Source of the DNA: Streptomyces actuosus | GTDB taxonomy: Bacteria; Actinomycetota; Actinomycetes; Streptomycetales; Streptomycetaceae | Direction: 5' to 3' | Length of the DNA stretch: 64,000 nt | Assembly: GCF_016921115.1 (NCBI RefSeq) | Contig: NZ_JAFFZS010000011.1 | Location: 62,001-126,000 of the forward strand | Shown here: one piece after another, positions 43,840 to 52,843 of the stretch | How positions within the stretch are numbered: position 1 is the first letter of the stretch | Layout: each line of letters starts with the position of its first letter | The notes under the pieces: generated by a model | Databases searched by the model: none | Seen by the model: only the letters and a program-made list of their open reading frames with translations | Told to the model about the DNA's origin: nothing | Made by a program: the position numbers and the translations under genes

Positions 43840-45440
43840 CGCTCGCCCCAGCCGTCCTCGGAGTACGGGCGCCCCCGGAGGATTCCGTCGATCGCCCGTC
43901 GGGTGTACGGCACGACTGCGGCCGGAAGTTTCTGCGGCTCCCACCAACGCCACTCCACGCACCGGTCGGGCTCCAGGACCTCCGGGTCGCCGGTCCAGGA
44001 GCGAGCCTGGAAGACGAGCGCGATCCTGGGCCGCACGTTGGGGGAGTCGACATGGTGCACCGTGTGGACGAGGTCGACGTCCTCGGGCGCGATGGTGATG
44101 CCTGCTTCCTCCTTCGCTTCCCGGACCAGGCAGTCGATCGCGGCTTCCCGCTCGCAGTGTCCGGCCAGGAAGTGCCAGGTGTCCGGCGCGAAGGCGGAAT
44201 CCGGGTGGCGCAGGCCGAGGAGGATCCGACCGTGGTCGTCCTGGAGATGGAGGTGGACACCAACGATGTGCAGCTCGGTCCCCGGCGGGACCTCGTCGGG
44301 CAGCGGATAGGTGTCGTCCGGCGGTCCCTCGGTCGCGGGGTGCTCGGCCGCGTGGCGCCGGATCAGCTCCCCGAGCCCGGGGCTCAGGCGTAGCCGGTCG
44401 AGCATGTCCACAGTGCACCACGTCAGCAGGACACCTTCGCGGAGATCCACCGCCCCGGCATCCCCACTCCAGCGCCCGGCATAGACGCTGATGGGCACCG
44501 CCACGCCGTCAACGCTCGTCGCCTCCTGGACGGCAAACGGCACCAGTTCCGTGGGCACCAGACCCGGCACCTCCTCGGCAAGCTCACGTCGTAGTGTCGC
44601 CTCGAGGCTGGCATCGTCCCGCGACCGTTTGCCTCCCACGAGGGCCAGCACCCAGGGCTCCCACATGCCTTCCCGGTCATCTCGTAGATGAAGGAGGTAC
44701 CGGCCGGCTCCGTCATGGATCAGGGCGTTGGCGCTGACGGGCTCCGGGCACCCGTCGAGGCCGTCCGCCTCGGCGGCCAGGAGCTTGGCCCGCAGCGTCG
44801 GAGATCGCACGTCGGCGTACGGGAGCCACCGAGCCCCGGCGACTTCGTCGTCCTGCAGAGCGAGCGCGGGCGGTTGCTCGGCGGTGAGGTAGAACGCGAA
44901 GCGGACATCGAAGTGCTGGTGAGCGGGCTCGCCCTTGGCCGGGTTGGCGTCAATGTCATGGACGTCCACGTCGATCGGCTCGGCGAGGAACTGCGGGGTC
45001 AGGCACAGGTCACCGGGGCGCAATCCGGCCTCTTCGCACACCTCGCGCACGGCAGCGGCCAGGAGCGTACGGTCACCCGCCTCAACGTGGCCGCCGGGGC
45101 AAAGGAGCAGCCCTGTCACCCGATGGCCGATGTGGAGCACCCGGCGGTCGCGGTCGATGACCACGGCGCTGCAGGTCACGTGTCCGGGCAGCGTGGCGCG
45201 GCTGGACGGCTCCTCGGCCGCGTCGAGGACAGCCAACAACCCTTCCAGGGAGTCTCGTTCCTCGGCATGCCGGCTGAGGTAGGTCTCGATGGTCGCGCGG
45301 ATATCAGAGCGGGAGGGCGGCACGTGATCACCTCGGGACGTGGCGGACGGAATGTACGGGCTGGGAGGGAGGGGCGCGCCTGGCGGCGGGTCCGCCGATG
45401 ACGGCTCCGGGCCGGGGACCGTGTGCAGGTGGATGCTCAC
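43836..45440 (-). CDS. Triple-NUDIX protein
   Basis: The protein (534 aa from GTG 45440) contains three NUDIX domains in a row. Their boxes are GGHVEAGDRTL...REVCEEAGL, GGKRSRDDASL...RELAEEVPG and GHCEREAAIDC...REAKEEAGI. The second box ends VPG rather than GL/GI and may be weakened; boxes one and three have all the Glu residues for metal binding. GTG 45440 is chosen because it overlaps the MFS stop (GTGA) with GGAAGG upstream; GTG 45323, with GAGGTG, would remove a 39-residue Pro-rich leader. Three NUDIX domains in one chain is rare. Substrates are probably nucleotide derivatives or pyrophosphate-containing intermediates. Confidence 0.85.
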   Translation of the reverse strand: MSIHLHTVPGPEPSSADPPPGAPLPPSPYIPSATSRGDHVPPSRSDIRATIETYLSRHAEERDSLEGLLAVLDAAEEPSSRATLPGHVTCSAVVIDRDRRVLHIGHRVTGLLLCPGGHVEAGDRTLLAAAVREVCEEAGLRPGDLCLTPQFLAEPIDVDVHDIDANPAKGEPAHQHFDVRFAFYLTAEQPPALALQDDEVAGARWLPYADVRSPTLRAKLLAAEADGLDGCPEPVSANALIHDGAGRYLLHLRDDREGMWEPWVLALVGGKRSRDDASLEATLRRELAEEVPGLVPTELVPFAVQEATSVDGVAVPISVYAGRWSGDAGAVDLREGVLLTWCTVDMLDRLRLSPGLGELIRRHAAEHPATEGPPDDTYPLPDEVPPGTELHIVGVHLHLQDDHGRILLGLRHPDSAFAPDTWHFLAGHCEREAAIDCLVREAKEEAGITIAPEDVDLVHTVHHVDSPNVRPRIALVFQARSWTGDPEVLEPDRCVEWRWWEPQKLPAAVVPYTRRAIDGILRGRPYSEDGWGER

Positions 45441-46822
45441 GGGCCACCTTCCAAGGAGCGGTCGTGCCGCACATCCACGGCGACTGCGGGATGGGGGACG
45501 GTCGGCCCCGACGGCGTCGGAAGTGTGGCGGCCTCGGCTGAAGGAGAAGCCACGGCGGGCGAGCCGGGCATGTCCAGCAGACTGCGCAGCGGGGAGCGGT
45601 AGAGGACCACGAGGGGGACGAGGAGGAGGCAGGCGCCGGCGACCAGGGTGGGGCGTACGCCGATCCAGGTGCCGAGCCCGCCGGCGAGGAGCGCGGCTAC
45701 GGGCCGTGCACCGGAGGTGAGCCAGGTACTCACGGCCTGCATCCGGGCCTGCATGCCGTCGGCGGTGACGACCTGGCGAATGGTGCGCTGGGTCGTCCCC
45801 GCGGCCGCGGCACAGGCCAGCTGAAGGAACAGCGCACCACCGATGGCGAACTGCCAGCCCAGGCCCGGGGAGGCGAGGAGCAACGGGATCTGGGTGAGCG
45901 GGGTGATCGCGAGGGCGGCGAGCATCATCGGCCCGGGCCCGTACCGCGCCGCGAGTGAGGGGGCGGCCAGAGCGCCGGCCGCCGCGCCTAGGGCTCCGAT
46001 GCCCAGGACCACGCCGAAGGCGGTCGCGCCCATGGCGAGGGACCGGAGCAGGTACAGCGCCCACAAGGTATTGAGGAGCGCCAGGGCGAACGACGTCGTC
46101 GCGTTGACGAGGGTCAGGGTGCGCAGCCGGTGGTCGCCGTTCACGTAGCGCAGGCCATCACCGATCTCGGTGTGCAGCCGACGGCCTGCCGCTGCCGGCC
46201 GGGAGCTTTCGGGGGCCTGGATGCGGGCGGTGCACCAGGCGCTGACGAGGTAGGACAGGACATCCCCGAGAAGCGCCCGGGCCGGTCCGAGGAGCGCGGT
46301 CAGGGCGGCGCCGAGGTTGCTGCCCGCGGTGGCGGCGACGGCGAAGAGCCCGCCGATGCGGCTGTTGCTCCGCTGGAGCAGGGACCGTTCGACCAGGCTG
46401 GGCAGAAGACTGATCGCGGCGGCATCGTGCAGCACCCCCGCCGCGCCTTGCACGGCCGCGACCACCATCAGCTGGGTCAGGGACAGCCGGTCGAGCGCGG
46501 CCCCCACCGGCACGCTGGCCAGCGCGGCGGCGCTGACCAGGTCGCCGGTGATCATCTGCCTCCGCTTGGAGTGTCGATCGGCGAGGGCCCCGGCGTGCAA
46601 TGCCAGCAGTGCGGGCGGCAGTTGGCCCAGGAACGTCAGCCAGGCGACCTCGGCGGTGGTCGCGTCCAGTTCGAGCACCGCCAGCACGGGGATCACCATG
46701 CTGCTGATCGAGCTGCCGGTCACGCTGGCTGCCTGCCCGGTCAGGTAGCGGCGGAAGTTGCGGTGCCGCCACAACGACGGCCGGGTGCCGGGAGAGGAGG
46801 AGGGGTCAGTGGAGGAAGTCAT
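45437..46822 (-). CDS. MFS exporter, 12 transmembrane segments
   Basis: The protein (461 aa) is a major facilitator. Its N-terminal RHRNFRRYLTGQAASVTGSS, the loop ADRHSKRRQMITGD between helices 2 and 3, and 10-12 hydrophobic segments match the family of drug-efflux and siderophore exporters (MFS_3/enterobactin type). Its frame overlaps the upstream APH gene by 17 bases. The C-terminal 50 residues are a soluble Pro/Ala-rich tail. It most likely exports the product of this operon or protects the cell from it. Confidence 0.88.
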   Translation of the reverse strand: MTSSTDPSSSPGTRPSLWRHRNFRRYLTGQAASVTGSSISSMVIPVLAVLELDATTAEVAWLTFLGQLPPALLALHAGALADRHSKRRQMITGDLVSAAALASVPVGAALDRLSLTQLMVVAAVQGAAGVLHDAAAISLLPSLVERSLLQRSNSRIGGLFAVAATAGSNLGAALTALLGPARALLGDVLSYLVSAWCTARIQAPESSRPAAAGRRLHTEIGDGLRYVNGDHRLRTLTLVNATTSFALALLNTLWALYLLRSLAMGATAFGVVLGIGALGAAAGALAAPSLAARYGPGPMMLAALAITPLTQIPLLLASPGLGWQFAIGGALFLQLACAAAAGTTQRTIRQVVTADGMQARMQAVSTWLTSGARPVAALLAGGLGTWIGVRPTLVAGACLLLVPLVVLYRSPLRSLLDMPGSPAVASPSAEAATLPTPSGPTVPHPAVAVDVRHDRSLEGGP

Positions 46823-47843
46823 GGAGCACCTCCTCGGCTTCCGTCAGGCGCTCGCACAGCTCGGCCATGGCCGCCTGCCGGTTGCGCCCGTACGCCTCGA
46901 GTTCGGGGGTGACGGCGGCCGGGTCGTCGACGGCCTCGGACAGGGGATACACCGAGCAGGCCAGGTATCCGGCGGCAAGGCGGGGCACGGCGAGGAGTTC
47001 TTCGGCCGGCAGCGCCGGGTTGGCTGCCCGGTAGGCAGCGACAGCTTCAGCGAGGCCGGTAGGCCACTGCGGCTGCGCCAGGACAGTGCGCGGGTCCAGG
47101 ACGATCCGCCCGAGCTCCCAGGCGGGGCTGCGGTGACCGGGCGCCCGGAAGTCGATCAATGCGGCCACCTGCTGTCCGCGCAGGAGCAGGTTGGGCGAGG
47201 CCAGGTCTCCGTGGACGGTCTGCACCGTCAGCGTCGTCGGCAGCCCTTTGACCATGGCGGCCACGGCAGGCAGCGCGTCGAGCCGCCGGGCGGCGGTCTC
47301 CCGTACCCAGGCGGGAAACCCCGAGGTGGGCGGCCTCTTGGCGAAGAGGACGAGCAGCCTGTCAAGGCGCTGCCGGGCCCGCTTCACATCGCAGACTTCC
47401 CGGGCGGGTACACGGCGTGGAGGTCCGGCCGGGTGCCGGGCCAGGGTCCGGTGAAGGTGCCCGACGGTCTCGCCCACCGCGGCCCACCGATCGCCGGACA
47501 GGCCGCCCTCCGCCGTCTCCGTGTCCTCGACGTACGCCGCGACCGACACCGCCATACCGCCGGCGGCCGCGATGAGGTCACCTTCCAGGGTCTTGCGCAC
47601 TACCGGAACCGGGATCCGGCCGAGCCGCGCGAACTCGCCGAGCTCGAGCGCCTGGCGCTCCGCGTCCAGATCGGTGCCCGCCGGGTATGACTTCACGAAC
47701 CACCGGGCTCCGTCGCTGTCGCGGGCCACATAGTTGCGGGTCGCGGTCCCCGCAGGACCTTCGCCGACCACGGTCGGGACGATCCGGTAGAACAGCGTCA
47801 GGATCCCCGCCACGACCATCCCGTCCGACTCTGCGCCGTTCAT
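46806..47843 (-). CDS. APH-fold small-molecule phosphotransferase
   Basis: The protein (345 aa) has an N-terminal lobe ending in RWFVKSYPAGTDLDAE (Lys) and a catalytic loop VHGDLASPNLL followed by ALIDF with the metal-binding Asp. It is an aminoglycoside-phosphotransferase-fold kinase. The ATG at 47843 overlaps the HIT gene stop (ATGA). In the operon it may phosphorylate a biosynthetic intermediate or a toxic product. No 3'-phosphotransferase specificity determinants could be read. Confidence 0.85.
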   Translation of the reverse strand: MNGAESDGMVVAGILTLFYRIVPTVVGEGPAGTATRNYVARDSDGARWFVKSYPAGTDLDAERQALELGEFARLGRIPVPVVRKTLEGDLIAAAGGMAVSVAAYVEDTETAEGGLSGDRWAAVGETVGHLHRTLARHPAGPPRRVPAREVCDVKRARQRLDRLLVLFAKRPPTSGFPAWVRETAARRLDALPAVAAMVKGLPTTLTVQTVHGDLASPNLLLRGQQVAALIDFRAPGHRSPAWELGRIVLDPRTVLAQPQWPTGLAEAVAAYRAANPALPAEELLAVPRLAAGYLACSVYPLSEAVDDPAAVTPELEAYGRNRQAAMAELCERLTEAEEVLHDFLH

Positions 47844-48385
47844 CGCCGCACCCCCGGCCGGCCGGAGGGAGGCAGCAGCCGGCGCAGTGCTAGGGCATCC
47901 GCCTGCAGCTGCACCTCGTCCTGCCGTCCGAGATCGAGCGCATCGAAGGGCAGCGGCCCGCCCGGCGCCGGGTCCGTTCCGGCTTCACGTCGCGGAACGC
48001 AGTGCCAGTGGGCGTGCGGGATCTGGTTCCCCAGCAGCAGGTAGTTCATCTTCAGCGGCTCGTAAAGCGCCTCCACCGCGCGGCCCAGGGCCAGGACGTC
48101 GCGCCAGAACGCGGCCGCCTCTCCGTCGTCCAGCTCAGTGGGCTCGGCGACATGACGTCCTGTGTAGATCACGACGGCATACCCGCGGACCTGGCCGCTG
48201 CGCCACAGGTAGGCGTTGCTGACCTCACCGCGCCGTACGAGCAGGCCCCAGCCGATGTCGTCGGCGTCGAAGTCGTTTCGGCACATCGGGCAGCCGGCGC
48301 CGATCCGGTGCGCGGTGAAGTCCGCCGGCCAGGTGCTGCCGGCTGGTGAGTGCGCGGAGTGGGACTGAGGGTGGTCGGGGATCAT
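47840..48385 (-). CDS. HIT-family nucleotide hydrolase/transferase
   Basis: The protein (181 aa) has the histidine triad NQIPHAHWHCVPR (HxHxH type) and an N-terminal CPMCRNDFDADD Cys pair that could bind zinc, as in GalT/HIT proteins. HIT enzymes cleave nucleoside monophosphate linkages (aminoacyl-adenylates, dinucleoside polyphosphates) via a nucleotidylated His. It is coupled by ATGA to both neighbours. Together with six NUDIX domains in the operon, nucleotide hydrolysis is a recurrent theme here. Confidence 0.88.
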   Translation of the reverse strand: MIPDHPQSHSAHSPAGSTWPADFTAHRIGAGCPMCRNDFDADDIGWGLLVRRGEVSNAYLWRSGQVRGYAVVIYTGRHVAEPTELDDGEAAAFWRDVLALGRAVEALYEPLKMNYLLLGNQIPHAHWHCVPRREAGTDPAPGGPLPFDALDLGRQDEVQLQADALALRRLLPPSGRPGVRR

Positions 48386-50316
48386 GCTGCCTCGCCGGTA
48401 GTGCGCTGCTGCAGTTCCCACAGGGAGCGGAACAGCCCCGGCTCGCGGGTGAGCTCCTCGTAGGAACCTTCCTGGACGATGCGACCCTGATCGAGAACGA
48501 TGATCTTGTCCGCGATGGCGACGTTGGCGAGCCGGTGCGTGATCAGCAGGATCGCCCGGTCCTTGGCCAGGTCCCGCAGCCCGGTGAAGATGCGATGCTC
48601 GGCCCGCGCGTCCAGAGCAGCGGTGGGCTCGTCCATCACCAGCAGAGCCGCCTGCCGGTGAAACGCCCTGGTGAGCACCACCCGCTGCCACTGGCCCCCG
48701 GACAGCTGCTGGCCGCCGAACCACTCGGACGTCAGCAGCGTGTCCAGACCGGACCGCAGATGGGGCAGCATGTCCGTCGCCCCGGACGCCTCGCACGCGG
48801 CGAGCACCGCGGCGTCTGCGGTATCCCCCTGCCCGAACGTGATGTTGTCCCGCATGCTCAACGGCAGATAGGTGTACTTCTGCGGCACCAGGGCGACATG
48901 CTTCCACGCCTCCCACGGGTCCATCTCGGCCGTAGCCACGTGGTCCCAGGCCACCTCACCTGCCGTGGGCAGGAGCAGACCGCAGATCAGCCGCGACAGG
49001 GTCGACTTGCCCGACCCGTTCTCACCGACCAGCGCAATGATCTCCCCGCGCCGCACCTGGAGGGAGACGCCGCTGAGACTGTCCTTCGGGGCGCCGTCGT
49101 ACCGGTAGGTGACGTCGCGGACCTCGAACCGCTCCGGCGGAGCGGACAGCATCTTGGTACCGCGGGAAGCGGTCATGGCCTGCCCGTGGGCGTTGTCGAG
49201 GAAGTTCTGCCAGTCCTGCACGTACCAGCCGGTGCGCACCAGTCGGGCCCCGCCGTTGATGATGCCGCGCACGGACCCGGTCGCCGTCTGCAGCGCGAAG
49301 ACCGCGCCGCCTCCGGCCGCGAGGCTCATGCGCCCGGAAGCCAGGAGCCACAGCAACGCGGCCCACACAGCGGCCGCCGCCACTCCGCCGGCAACCGCGC
49401 CGGCCAGTCCCATCCACGCGCCGGTGTTCGCGGCCTTGCGCTCCGCGGCGTTGACCGAGGCGGCGAGGCGCCGGTACCGGGCGGTGAGGAAGGGCCCGGC
49501 CAGGCAGGCTCGCATCTCCTCGCTGGACTCCATGTACGCCATGTGCCAGCGCAGCTTGTGCAGCATGCGGCGGCGCCCGGAGGTCTCGAGGCCCGCCAGG
49601 TACACCACCCGGGCGGCCCGTACGTACGCGGCGGCCTGTGGCAGGCAGGCCAGGAGAAGCAAAGGAAGGAGCACCGGGTGCAGCACGGCGAGAACGGTCG
49701 CGCCGGCGGCGAGCGTAGCCGTGGCCGCCAACACGTCCTGCGCCTCGTCCACCAGGTCCGGAGTGACCTGGGCACCGCGGTCGGCGATGTCGTAGAAGTC
49801 GTTGTAGCCGGGCTTGTTGTTCGCCGCCAGCTCCGCGCCGAGCGCGGCCTCGATCATCGTCAGCTCCGCCGCCCGGGCCAGCACCGGCCGCAGCCGCCCG
49901 GTCAGCCACGTCACCGTGATCCCCAGCAGCGCCCGCAACCCCGTGGCCGCGGCGACGACCGCCAGCTGTGGCGCCGCCTCCCACAGGCGTTCGGTGATGT
50001 CGCCCGACGAGATCAGCGCGGTGATCGACCCCGTGACGGCGAGCAGCCCCAACGCGGCAAGCACGCCGGTGCCGATCTGGCACGCGAGCAGTCCGGCCGT
50101 CGCACCTCGGTCCACCTGCCAGGCCATCTTCAGTGACCGCAGAACCAGTGCCGGCAGCCGTCGCGCCATGGTGCCGGTGGTCAGCTGCGCCCCAGCCTGA
50201 TGCCTCGATTCGTCCCGGTAGAGGAACTCCTCGTCCTGGGCTCTGCTCGTCTCGTCCGGCGCACCCGCCTCTGATGTGCCGGTATCCGGCTGGTCCTGTG
50301 TGCTGGCCGAGGTCAA
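48382..50316 (-). CDS. ABC transporter, fused permease and ATPase
   Basis: The protein (644 aa) has an N-terminal membrane domain with about six helices (residues 60-370) and a C-terminal ATPase (about 385-640): Walker A GENGSGKST, signature LSGGQWQR, Walker B LLVMDEPTA and the switch His THRLAN. It works as a homodimer or heterodimer exporter, like those of lanthipeptide and peptide clusters, although no peptidase domain precedes it. The start is TTG 50316 with AGGGGG upstream. It leads the minus-strand operon; the 255 bases to 50571 contain its promoter, with no gene. It probably exports the operon product. Confidence 0.9.
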   Translation of the reverse strand: MTSASTQDQPDTGTSEAGAPDETSRAQDEEFLYRDESRHQAGAQLTTGTMARRLPALVLRSLKMAWQVDRGATAGLLACQIGTGVLAALGLLAVTGSITALISSGDITERLWEAAPQLAVVAAATGLRALLGITVTWLTGRLRPVLARAAELTMIEAALGAELAANNKPGYNDFYDIADRGAQVTPDLVDEAQDVLAATATLAAGATVLAVLHPVLLPLLLLACLPQAAAYVRAARVVYLAGLETSGRRRMLHKLRWHMAYMESSEEMRACLAGPFLTARYRRLAASVNAAERKAANTGAWMGLAGAVAGGVAAAAVWAALLWLLASGRMSLAAGGGAVFALQTATGSVRGIINGGARLVRTGWYVQDWQNFLDNAHGQAMTASRGTKMLSAPPERFEVRDVTYRYDGAPKDSLSGVSLQVRRGEIIALVGENGSGKSTLSRLICGLLLPTAGEVAWDHVATAEMDPWEAWKHVALVPQKYTYLPLSMRDNITFGQGDTADAAVLAACEASGATDMLPHLRSGLDTLLTSEWFGGQQLSGGQWQRVVLTRAFHRQAALLVMDEPTAALDARAEHRIFTGLRDLAKDRAILLITHRLANVAIADKIIVLDQGRIVQEGSYEELTREPGLFRSLWELQQRTTGEAA

Positions 50317-50527
50317 CGTGGCCCCCTGACGGTCGCTGCGGCTGGGTCGTGAAGCTCAACGACCCGACATGAATTTCGAACACCTGTGTTTCAGTCGAGC
50401 TGGGAACCCCGGAATAGAGCGCGCGGCGGAGACTGCGGGATGCACCGACCCTTGGGGTCTACGGGTGCAGATGCTTCGTGCAGTTGGCCGAAACGCCGAG
50501 GCTCGCGTCGAGGTCCGTATATCGAGA

Positions 50528-50560
50528 GGGCCGGCAGGACAGCGGATGTTCGGCCGGCCC
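50528..50560 (-). terminator. Terminator hairpin after the endonuclease-like gene
   Basis: GGGCCGGC (50528-50535) and GCCGGCCC (50553-50560) form an 8-bp stem with a 17-base loop, 12 bases beyond the stop of the minus-strand gene at 50572. It separates the two minus-strand units. Confidence 0.5.
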
Positions 50561-50571
50561 ACCGGGCGGAG

Positions 50572-51411
50572 TCACATGCGGGCGATGTCGAGGGTGACGA
50601 TGACCGGGAGATGATCGCTCAGCTGCTGGGTGACGGTGTCGTCGAGTACCTCGTAGGAGTGCAGCGCCGAGGCGAGCGTGGTGGAGAGCAGGACATGGTC
50701 GGCTCGGTGGTCCCACTTCTGCTCCGGACGCAGGTGGCCCGCGGTGCGTGGGATGGGCTGATCGAGATGGACGGGCGGGTCGACGAATCCGGCGTGCATG
50801 AGCGCGCGGATCGCCCGGCGGTCTGTGCCGCCGTATGAGCCGTCGGGCAGCATGAGGCGGTGCCCGGAGTGCTGGTTCGCCGGGATCAGATCCCAGTCCT
50901 CCGGCTCTTCGTCGTCGGCGCCGGGGGTGTTGAGATCTCCGGCCAGCAGGGTGCGTGCGCCGGCGTGCTCGGTCAGCCACTGGACTTCTGCCAGCCGGTC
51001 CTGCGGGCTGAACGGGTCGAGGTGGGTGTGAAGGAGCACGACCGGCTCCCTGACCCCGGTGATGCGCAACCGGGCTCGCAGGACGGTGTGGTGGAAGTTG
51101 CCGCATGCACCGTCGGGGGAGAACCCCAGACACTGCACCCGCGGCCACCGGTAGTACGTGACGAGGTGGCATCCGTGACTACGCGACCGCGCGACCAGCG
51201 GCTGCATCCCCAGCCATTCCGCGGTTGCGTACACGCGTTCGGAGTCCTTCTGGTCCCAGTGCTTGGCCTCCTGGAGGTTCAGCACGTCCAGGTTCAGGCC
51301 GCCCAGCAGGCCGACCTGGTCCTCCCAGCGCTCCTGGCCGCCGTTGAGGAGGTTGTAGCTGCCCACACGCAGCTGCCGGTCCGCCGGTAAGAGGAGTGGC
51401 GAGTCAGTCAT
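50572..51411 (-). CDS. Endonuclease/exonuclease/phosphatase (EEP) family protein
   Basis: The protein (279 aa) has the EEP metal-site residues in order: Asn in SYNLLNGG, Glu in LNLQEAKHWD, His in LLHTHLDP, Asp/Asn in AGDLNTP, Asp in RADHVLL and the terminal SDHLPV. It is a DNase-I-like phosphodiesterase. The lack of a signal peptide points to a cytoplasmic enzyme that could act on DNA, a nucleotide or a phosphate ester. It lies last in the minus-strand unit with the AlkC-like gene, 221 bases downstream of it. A role in DNA repair beside AlkC is a reasonable inference. Confidence 0.85.
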   Translation of the reverse strand: MTDSPLLLPADRQLRVGSYNLLNGGQERWEDQVGLLGGLNLDVLNLQEAKHWDQKDSERVYATAEWLGMQPLVARSRSHGCHLVTYYRWPRVQCLGFSPDGACGNFHHTVLRARLRITGVREPVVLLHTHLDPFSPQDRLAEVQWLTEHAGARTLLAGDLNTPGADDEEPEDWDLIPANQHSGHRLMLPDGSYGGTDRRAIRALMHAGFVDPPVHLDQPIPRTAGHLRPEQKWDHRADHVLLSTTLASALHSYEVLDDTVTQQLSDHLPVIVTLDIARM

Positions 51412-51632
51412 ACGGCTGGTATCTCACTTTCGCGTAATTGGATCATGCAGACGCGTCCAGGGCCGGCGCCCGCAGGCGTGGGGGCGCCGGGTAGTTAGGC
51501 CAGCCAGTTCTCTTCGCCATCCGCGTCCTTGCCGGGCGTGCGGTCGTCGTGCGCGCATGGCTGGGGCGGCAGCGGCGCGGAGGGCACTGCCTTGAACAGG
51601 GAGGACCTGGGTCGGGCCGGGGAGGGGAGTGG

Positions 51633-52760
51633 TCAGGGAGTGAGGACGGTGAAGGCGGCCGCGGGGAATCGGCGCCCGTTGACCTGGAGGGCGATCGAGT
51701 AGGCGCCGGGTGTCAGCTTCGCGGTGGCCGTCGACCGCAGCACATGGTCCTTCGTGAGCAGGAGTTCGCTGCGGGGCTCGGCAGTGCCACGCAGCAGGAA
51801 GTACACCTTCTCGCGCGGCTTGCCAGTCGGTGTCGTCGACGAGATCACGAACATCACGTGCACTGGGACGGCCGCCGTGGTGGTCAGCGTGGCGGAAAAG
51901 CTGAGCGTGTCGCCCTCGGTGAGCTCGGTGCGCTCCAGAGTGAGGGGCGACAGGTCGATCGGTGCGTCGTGGGCGTAGCCGAGGAAGGCGTACGCAGCCG
52001 GCCAGCCCTTCTTCAACCTGCTGCGCAGGGCCTGCCGGGCGATGAAAGTGAAGTGCTTGTCGGCAGCTCGACCGGAGTCTTTCCAGCGCTGAAGGGTGGC
52101 AAGTACCAGGTCCGGCTGCGTATCGGACAGGTCGTGGAGGTGGTTGGCGACCGACGCGCGGACGTAAGTGCTGGAGTCGCCGTAGAGCTGTTCGAGTACG
52201 GGCAGTGCCGCGTCAGCCGGCAGGGAGATGCGTGGGGCGCAGGGCAGCAGCGGACGGGTGGCTTCGCTCGCGAGCCGGCGGGTCCGGTAGTCCTCGTCGC
52301 GGGCCCAGGCATTGACCGCCTTCATCGTCTCCTCGGGAAAGTCGTTGAGGAAATGCCGCACGGCGACCTCTGCCGAGAAGTACCGGGTGAGGCGCGCTAG
52401 AGCGGCCAGGGCCTGGTCCAGGTACTCGCCGGTGCGAAGGTAGCGCGCCACGAAATGGGAGTAGGGCGAGTAGGTGTGCAGGCCGAAGTCGTTCGGCACG
52501 CCGGCCGCTTCCGGGGTCGGCGGCAGGGAGCGCAGCAGCACGTCGAGGGCCTGGGAGCCGGTGACCGGAAGGTAGGTGTGCAGGCCCTCGCTGGTCCGGG
52601 CGATCCGGGCACCCAGCTCCAGCCGGGGAAGGTCCGCCATCACCGACGTCACGAACTTGTCGGCGTCGAACTCGGGGCATGCGGCGTGGACTTCGCGGCC
52701 GATGCGGGCGATGCGCTCAGCGTTGAGAGCGGTCTCTTTCAGGGGAACCTTCGCGGTCAT
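51633..52760 (-). CDS. AlkC-family DNA glycosylase (HEAT-repeat plus Ig-like domain)
   Basis: The protein (375 aa) has an N-terminal HEAT-like helical domain (about 1-255; repeated helix pairs such as SSTYVRASVANHLHDLSD) and a C-terminal Ig-like domain (about 260-375) with LLLTKDHVL and LQVNGRRF, the end signature of AlkC proteins. AlkC excises 3-methyladenine and 3-methylcytosine lesions without base flipping. ATG 52760 is preferred (AGGG upstream); a GTG two codons earlier is possible. In biosynthetic clusters AlkC/AlkD proteins often serve as self-resistance to DNA-alkylating products. That would suit the neighbouring arginine-methylating and oxidising enzymes. Confidence 0.8.
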   Translation of the reverse strand: MTAKVPLKETALNAERIARIGREVHAACPEFDADKFVTSVMADLPRLELGARIARTSEGLHTYLPVTGSQALDVLLRSLPPTPEAAGVPNDFGLHTYSPYSHFVARYLRTGEYLDQALAALARLTRYFSAEVAVRHFLNDFPEETMKAVNAWARDEDYRTRRLASEATRPLLPCAPRISLPADAALPVLEQLYGDSSTYVRASVANHLHDLSDTQPDLVLATLQRWKDSGRAADKHFTFIARQALRSRLKKGWPAAYAFLGYAHDAPIDLSPLTLERTELTEGDTLSFSATLTTTAAVPVHVMFVISSTTPTGKPREKVYFLLRGTAEPRSELLLTKDHVLRSTATAKLTPGAYSIALQVNGRRFPAAAFTVLTP

Positions 52761-52843
52761 GGGCACACCCTAGGGCCGGCTACGGGGGCAACCTCGTGTT
52801 CTCGCCGCAGGTCATCCGGCGGTGTGAACGCGGGGGCTTTCGG

